In this document: positions 59,519-64,000 of the stretch, piece by piece
Layout: each line of letters starts with the position of its first letter
Numbering within the stretch: the stretch's first letter is position 1
Assembly: GCA_964236735.1 (NCBI GenBank)
Contig: CAXSFM010000019.1
Coordinates: 23,775 to 87,774 of the forward strand
Length of the DNA: 64,000 nt
Origin: JAIVJG01 sp964236735
GTDB lineage: Bacteria; Acidobacteriota; Blastocatellia; Pyrinomonadales; Pyrinomonadaceae
Direction: 5' to 3'
Made by a program: the position numbers and the translations under genes
The notes under the pieces: model-generated
Database searches by the model: none
Seen by the model: only the letters and a program-made list of their open reading frames with translations
What the model was told of the DNA's origin: nothing

Positions 59519-62500
59519 ATGACTCTGAATAATGTGAGAACGAAAATCATCGGTGGGTACATCCTATTCACCGCCCTAATTCTTTCCTTCTTAGGGTTGA
59601 ACTATTTTCTTGTGACTTCAACTGTCCGCAAGACCGAGCGGGTGTACCGATCCAGCGAATGGGTTCGGTTAGAGATGGAGACGGAAAATATTTTCTGGCG
59701 ACAGATTATCTCCATGACCGACTATTTCCTCACGGGTGAAGAAGCACATAGCGCTGAATTTCATAATTATCAAAACAGTATCGTGTCGCGATTAGATGTA
59801 CTCGAATCGTCTTTGAAAGGAGACGCCGAGAAGCAGGCCTTGGCACAACTGAAAAGCCGCTACGCCCTGTTAGTCGCCAGGTTTGACGAGGCCGCAACAG
59901 TCTACAGGGCAGGGAGGATAGAAGAAGCGAAGCAACTGGTTAAGGAAGAAATTGATCCGGCAGAGCATGAGGTCGAGAAAGCATGGGAAAATCTCTTGAA
60001 ATTGAAAACCGTCGAGATCAATAATGAGGCCATAGAAGAAATCAGGGCCAACAAAAAATACACAGGAGTTCTCCCTTCTCTCTCAATCATGTGCGAGAAC
60101 GCCGAGGAGATTTATACGGAGGGTCGCGCGCTTCAGCACTCGCTGGAAGCAGAAGAAAATTTCCTGAAACAGGTTGTTGCCCTCACGGATCTGTTTGTCT
60201 TTAATAAGCGGGAGTATATAGATCAGTTTCACGAATACGAGAGTGTATTCCAGAAGGAGTTGCTGAACGAAAAGTCCTTCGCCACAAGGGACAATGAACA
60301 AGAGTTGCTGAATCTCATTAAGACCAAACACAGCGCCTTCTCCAATGCCTTTAACGAAGCGGCGCGAATTTATGAAGAAGGCGATAAGGCACGTGCCCTG
60401 CGCGTCGAAATGGAGAAGGTTGATCCTGCCGAAGATGAACTCGCGCAGGCACTCGAACAGCTCTACCCGCTCAAGCACCAGAACATGAAGAGGTCGCTGG
60501 ATAACGTCCTCCTCGTAGATGCGACCGCTGAGTCCATCACCAAGAAACTTGGCCTCTGTCTCTTTCTCACTTTAATGATGGGGCTGATTGTCGGAACGAT
60601 CAATGCGATCAGGCTTACCAAACCAATCAAGCTACTTGCCGAGGCTTCGCAGAGGATCGCTGGCGGAGATTTTAGCGTTAGATTGGGAGTGAAGAGCAAC
60701 GACGAAATCGGGCAGTTGTCGCGCTCGTTTAATAGCATGGCCGAGACCCTTCAGGGCACGACTGTCTCCAAAGACTATGTGGATGGAATCATCCAATCAA
60801 TGGGCGACTCTCTTGTCGTCGCGTCGTCAGAAGGGCGCATCTTGACGGTTAACGACGCGACCTGTCGAATGTTGGGCTACACGGAAACGGAGTTGGTCGG
60901 CCAGCCGCTGGAGATGCTTTTTGCGAACGACGATGAATCTGTCGAGTCAGCAGGTGGTCATCCAGACACTGCAGGCGTGGTCAATGATGTCGAGAGGATT
61001 TATCTGGCGAAAGATGGGCGTAGAATTCCCGTCTCTTTTTCGCGCGCAGCCTTACGGCTCGATTCCAGTCAGGCGCAGGATACTGTCTGTGTGGTCAAGG
61101 ACATCACAGAGCGTAAACGCGCCGAGCAGGCGCTGCGTGAATCAGAACATAAACTCTCGCTTCACATTTTGCAGACACCTTTAGCGGTCATCGAATGGAA
61201 TCTCAATGCAGAGATCGTCGAGTGGAATCCTGCTGCAGAGACAATGTTTGGCTATTCCAGAGAGGAAGTAATGGGTCGCCAGATGGTCGGACTATTAGTG
61301 CCGGAGTCAGCCAGAGAACAGGTGGCTCAAGTATGGGATGATCTCCTCTCGCAAAAAGTCGGGCAGCACAGTAGCAACGAAAATCTGACCAAAGATGGCA
61401 GAACTATTATCTGCGAGTGGTACAACACACCGTTAGAGAGTGAAGGAAGCGTCTTCGGCGTCGCTTCAATGGTTCAGGATTCAACCGAGCGCACGCGAAC
61501 AGAGGCGGCGTTGCAGGAGTCGAAACATTATCTGGATCGAATTATCAACACGATTGCCGACCCTATCTTTGTCTGCGACCAACAGCATCGCAAGGTCTTG
61601 GTCAATGATGCCTTCTGCCAGCACGCCGGACGCCCCAGAGAAGAGTTGATAGGTAGCTCTCCCCTAGACGTGTGTCTCCCCGATGAAGCGCGCGGTTACA
61701 TTGAAACGGACGACCTTGTCCTCATCACTGGATTGGAGAATAGCACCGAAGAGACCTTTACGGATAAACAAGGTAACCGCATCGTCATCGTCACTAAGAA
61801 GACTGTCTATGAAGCTCAGGGTGGAGAAAAGTTTATCGTCGGAGTTATCCGCGACATCACCGCTCTCAAGCTCACGGAAAAGTCACTGCATCAAGCGCGC
61901 GATGTTGCTATCGAATCCGCGCGTTTAAAATCAGAGTTTCTCGCCAACATGTCACACGAGATTCGCACACCCATGAATGGCGTCATTGGTATGACCGGAC
62001 TTCTGCTCGACACGGAGTTGAGCGACGACCAGCGTGACTTTGCCGAAACGATTCGTCAAAGCGGCGACGCGCTTTTAACTATCATCAACGACATCCTCGA
62101 CTTCTCGAAAATCGAGGCGGGCAAGCTACATTTTGAGACGCTTGACTTCGATCTCAATAATGCAGTTGAAGGCGTGGTCGAGTTGTTGGCCAAGCGTGCT
62201 CACGAGAAGAAGATAGAGTTTGCCTCGCTAATTTACAGCAACGTGCCGACAGACCTGCGCGGCGATCCCGGTCGCCTTCGTCAGGTGCTTACCAACTTGA
62301 CCGGCAACGCCATCAAGTTTACCGAAGCAGGCGAGGTCATAGTTCGTGCAGAAAAAGAGAGCGAGACGAAAACAGATGTTGTCGTCCGCTTCTCTGTAAG
62401 CGATACAGGAATCGGTATCAACGAAGCCGCACAGCAAAATCTCTTCCAGGCCTTCACACAGGCCGACGGCTCCACGACGCGGAAGTACGGCGGAACCGGT

Positions 62501-63895
62501 TTAGGCCTTGCCATCTCAAAGCAGTTAGTCGAACTGATGGGAGGACGTATCGGGGTCACGAGCGTGACGGGCAAAGGCTCTACGTTCTGGTTCACAGCTA
62601 GGTTCGACAAACAGCCTTTCCCTGTCGCCGTCATTGCTCAGGCAGACACCAAAAGTCTTGACCAATTGCATGTGCTGACTGTTGACGACAATGTTACTAA
62701 CCGAAAGATTTTGTCGCATCAGTTAAGCTCCTGGGGAATGGTTCATGAAGAGGCCGAAGGGGGTCTGCGCGCTCTGGAGTTGCTGCGAAATGCTGCGGCA
62801 CAGGGTACAGCTTACGATCTGGCGATTCTGGATTTGATGATGCCAGGAATGGACGGATTTGAATTGGCGCGTGCCATCAAAGCTGACCCGGCTATTGCCG
62901 GAGTGTCCTTAGTGTTGTTGACCTCCTTTGGACAACGTGGGGATGGCGCGACTGCTCATGAAGCCGGTGTCGCAGCTTACCTGACTAAGCCGGTACGTCA
63001 ATTTCAATTGTTCGACTGTTTGAGAACGGTCATCAGCCAAGCGTCAATTGAGCGGGGAGCGGAAGCCCCTTCATCCCTCTCATCATCAAAGTTAATAACA
63101 CGTCACGCCTTGGAAGAAACAAGGATAATGTCAAACAAACTAATTCTCCTTGCTGAAGATAACATCGTGAATCAAAAAGTAGCCGTGCGTCAGTTGCATA
63201 AATTGGGTTATCGCGCAGACGCTGTCGCCAGTGGGCGGGAGGCGCTCGAAGCTTTGGAGAGGATTTCTTACGACCTCGTGTTGATGGACTGCCAGATGCC
63301 CGAGATGGACGGGTATGAGGCGACTGTAGAGATACGTCGCAGAGAGGGCGAGACTAGGCATACGCCGATTATAGCCATGACTGCACACGCCCTCGAAGGT
63401 GATCGTGAGAAATGCATCGCGGCTGGGATGGATGACTACATCTCGAAGCCTGTCAAAGTAGAAGAACTTGGCAAACTGATTGAGAGGTTGTTGGCAAGTA
63501 ATTGTCAGCGCCAGCAGGCAAGTAAGGAGAGGCATGAAAAGTCATCTTCACCTCCCGTTGATCTGGAGCGATTGCATCTAGCACTAGGAGATGATCCTGA
63601 GGAGTTAGCCGACATCCTGAGCATTTATCTGGGTCAAATGACAGATAGTCTCGAACAATTGAAGGCAACTATCGTGTCGGGGAATGCCGACGAAGTAAAC
63701 TTGATAGCACACAACTGCGCTGGTGTTAGCGCTAACTGCGGGATGATAGCGATTGTACTACCACTACGTGAATTGGAGCGCATGGGAAAAGAGAATCAAC
63801 TAACGAATGCCGCAGTTCTTGCTGGGCAGGTCGATAGAGAGTTTGAACGGATAAAAAAATTCTTGCAGGATAATCTAGAACAAGTCGCGGTTTGA
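59519..63895 (+). CDS. Hybrid sensor histidine kinase with PAS, two receivers and HPt
   Basis: A 1458-residue membrane kinase. Two membrane helices (about 11-31 and 345-365) flank a helical extracytoplasmic sensor, followed by a HAMP domain (about 365-418; RIAGGDFSVRLGVKSNDEIG), three PAS domains (about 422-545, 545-660, 665-785), and a HisKA domain with His813 in NMSHEIRTPMNG. An HATPase domain follows (GNAIKFTEAGEV; GTGLGLAISKQLVELMGG). The two receivers have Asp1105 (ILDLMMPG) and Asp1257 (LMDCQMPEMDG), and the C-terminal HPt has His1398. The HPt motif is AHNCAGVSANCG, not the usual AHxLKGxS. It is a BarA/RcsC-type phosphorelay kinase. Confidence 0.95.
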   Translation: MTLNNVRTKIIGGYILFTALILSFLGLNYFLVTSTVRKTERVYRSSEWVRLEMETENIFWRQIISMTDYFLTGEEAHSAEFHNYQNSIVSRLDVLESSLKGDAEKQALAQLKSRYALLVARFDEAATVYRAGRIEEAKQLVKEEIDPAEHEVEKAWENLLKLKTVEINNEAIEEIRANKKYTGVLPSLSIMCENAEEIYTEGRALQHSLEAEENFLKQVVALTDLFVFNKREYIDQFHEYESVFQKELLNEKSFATRDNEQELLNLIKTKHSAFSNAFNEAARIYEEGDKARALRVEMEKVDPAEDELAQALEQLYPLKHQNMKRSLDNVLLVDATAESITKKLGLCLFLTLMMGLIVGTINAIRLTKPIKLLAEASQRIAGGDFSVRLGVKSNDEIGQLSRSFNSMAETLQGTTVSKDYVDGIIQSMGDSLVVASSEGRILTVNDATCRMLGYTETELVGQPLEMLFANDDESVESAGGHPDTAGVVNDVERIYLAKDGRRIPVSFSRAALRLDSSQAQDTVCVVKDITERKRAEQALRESEHKLSLHILQTPLAVIEWNLNAEIVEWNPAAETMFGYSREEVMGRQMVGLLVPESAREQVAQVWDDLLSQKVGQHSSNENLTKDGRTIICEWYNTPLESEGSVFGVASMVQDSTERTRTEAALQESKHYLDRIINTIADPIFVCDQQHRKVLVNDAFCQHAGRPREELIGSSPLDVCLPDEARGYIETDDLVLITGLENSTEETFTDKQGNRIVIVTKKTVYEAQGGEKFIVGVIRDITALKLTEKSLHQARDVAIESARLKSEFLANMSHEIRTPMNGVIGMTGLLLDTELSDDQRDFAETIRQSGDALLTIINDILDFSKIEAGKLHFETLDFDLNNAVEGVVELLAKRAHEKKIEFASLIYSNVPTDLRGDPGRLRQVLTNLTGNAIKFTEAGEVIVRAEKESETKTDVVVRFSVSDTGIGINEAAQQNLFQAFTQADGSTTRKYGGTGLGLAISKQLVELMGGRIGVTSVTGKGSTFWFTARFDKQPFPVAVIAQADTKSLDQLHVLTVDDNVTNRKILSHQLSSWGMVHEEAEGGLRALELLRNAAAQGTAYDLAILDLMMPGMDGFELARAIKADPAIAGVSLVLLTSFGQRGDGATAHEAGVAAYLTKPVRQFQLFDCLRTVISQASIERGAEAPSSLSSSKLITRHALEETRIMSNKLILLAEDNIVNQKVAVRQLHKLGYRADAVASGREALEALERISYDLVLMDCQMPEMDGYEATVEIRRREGETRHTPIIAMTAHALEGDREKCIAAGMDDYISKPVKVEELGKLIERLLASNCQRQQASKERHEKSSSPPVDLERLHLALGDDPEELADILSIYLGQMTDSLEQLKATIVSGNADEVNLIAHNCAGVSANCGMIAIVLPLRELERMGKENQLTNAAVLAGQVDREFERIKKFLQDNLEQVAV

Positions 63896-63986
63896 ATTTT
63901 ACGGAGTCTTAAAATTTAAGATAGAACTTTTGAAGTTTGTTTTCATTAAGCACCCATGCAAATTTAGGTTAAACTATTTGCCATCA

Positions 63987-64000
63987 TGGGTAAAACAAGA
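63987..64000 (+). CDS. Possible start of a further gene, truncated by the window
   Basis: An ATG at 63987 opens MGKTR and then the window ends. The spacing from the kinase stop (about 90 nt, AT-rich, no terminator) is compatible with a next gene. No Shine-Dalgarno sequence is obvious, so the call is weak. Confidence 0.25.

Overview
The window looks like chromosomal DNA of a GC-rich, non-sporulating Gram-negative bacterium. An Acidobacteriota member, probably class Blastocatellia, is my best guess. It rests on the Oar-like TonB receptor, the secreted lamin-tail/DUF4214 proteins, the heptamer intergenic repeats and the style of the gene content; no rRNA is present to confirm it. I found no rRNA, tRNA, CRISPR array, IS element or prophage.

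Layout. 1-2.6 kb (minus): a truncated membrane permease-like gene, ftcD and a small LysM protein. 2.8-6.2 kb (plus): a SpoIIM/DUF95 membrane protein and a large catalase with a DJ-1-like tail. 6.3-14 kb (minus): one long operon-like block with a GPDPase-type membrane protein, DUF4129, DUF4350, MoxR ATPase and DUF58. It is interrupted by an AT-richer three-gene cassette (DUF104 antitoxin-like, membrane-anchored helical protein, small soluble protein). 14-24.7 kb: DUF512 radical-SAM protein, a lone receiver protein, alanine dehydrogenase, a small acidic protein, aldehyde dehydrogenase, HtrA protease, an APH-type kinase, a zinc alcohol dehydrogenase, cytochrome c and a glutaredoxin-like protein.

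24.9-31.9 kb (plus): purF, purM and purN with tyrS. Between them lie an MBL-fold hydrolase, an HNH-endonuclease pair and a DUF433/DUF5615 toxin-antitoxin pair. 31.9-37.1 kb: SnoaL-like protein, TPR protein, RDD membrane protein, S41 protease and thiolase. 37.2-49.1 kb: three large secreted lamin-tail proteins (the last fused to an exonuclease/endonuclease domain), followed by an Oar-like TonB receptor. 49.4-57.9 kb: CsbD-type and 17M-type stress proteins, HAD hydrolase, glycosyltransferase, RlmI-like methyltransferase, HD-GYP response regulator, GreA-type factor, thioesterase and an FAD oxidoreductase. 57.9-64 kb: an AT-richer segment with a noncoding stretch, an outer-membrane protein and a 1458-residue hybrid histidine kinase.

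The most unusual structure is a recurrent intergenic element. Heptamer units (AGTGATG, GTTCAAA/G or GTCAGTG types) are arranged as a direct array, a short loop and the inverted array. Ten elements occur in this window. They fill whole gaps between genes, and in five genes the array ends 0-9 nt from the start codon, where a Shine-Dalgarno sequence would be expected. Also notable are a compact promoter-terminator unit predicting a ~59-nt RNA at 57.99-58.08 kb, and two sigma-54-type promoter matches.
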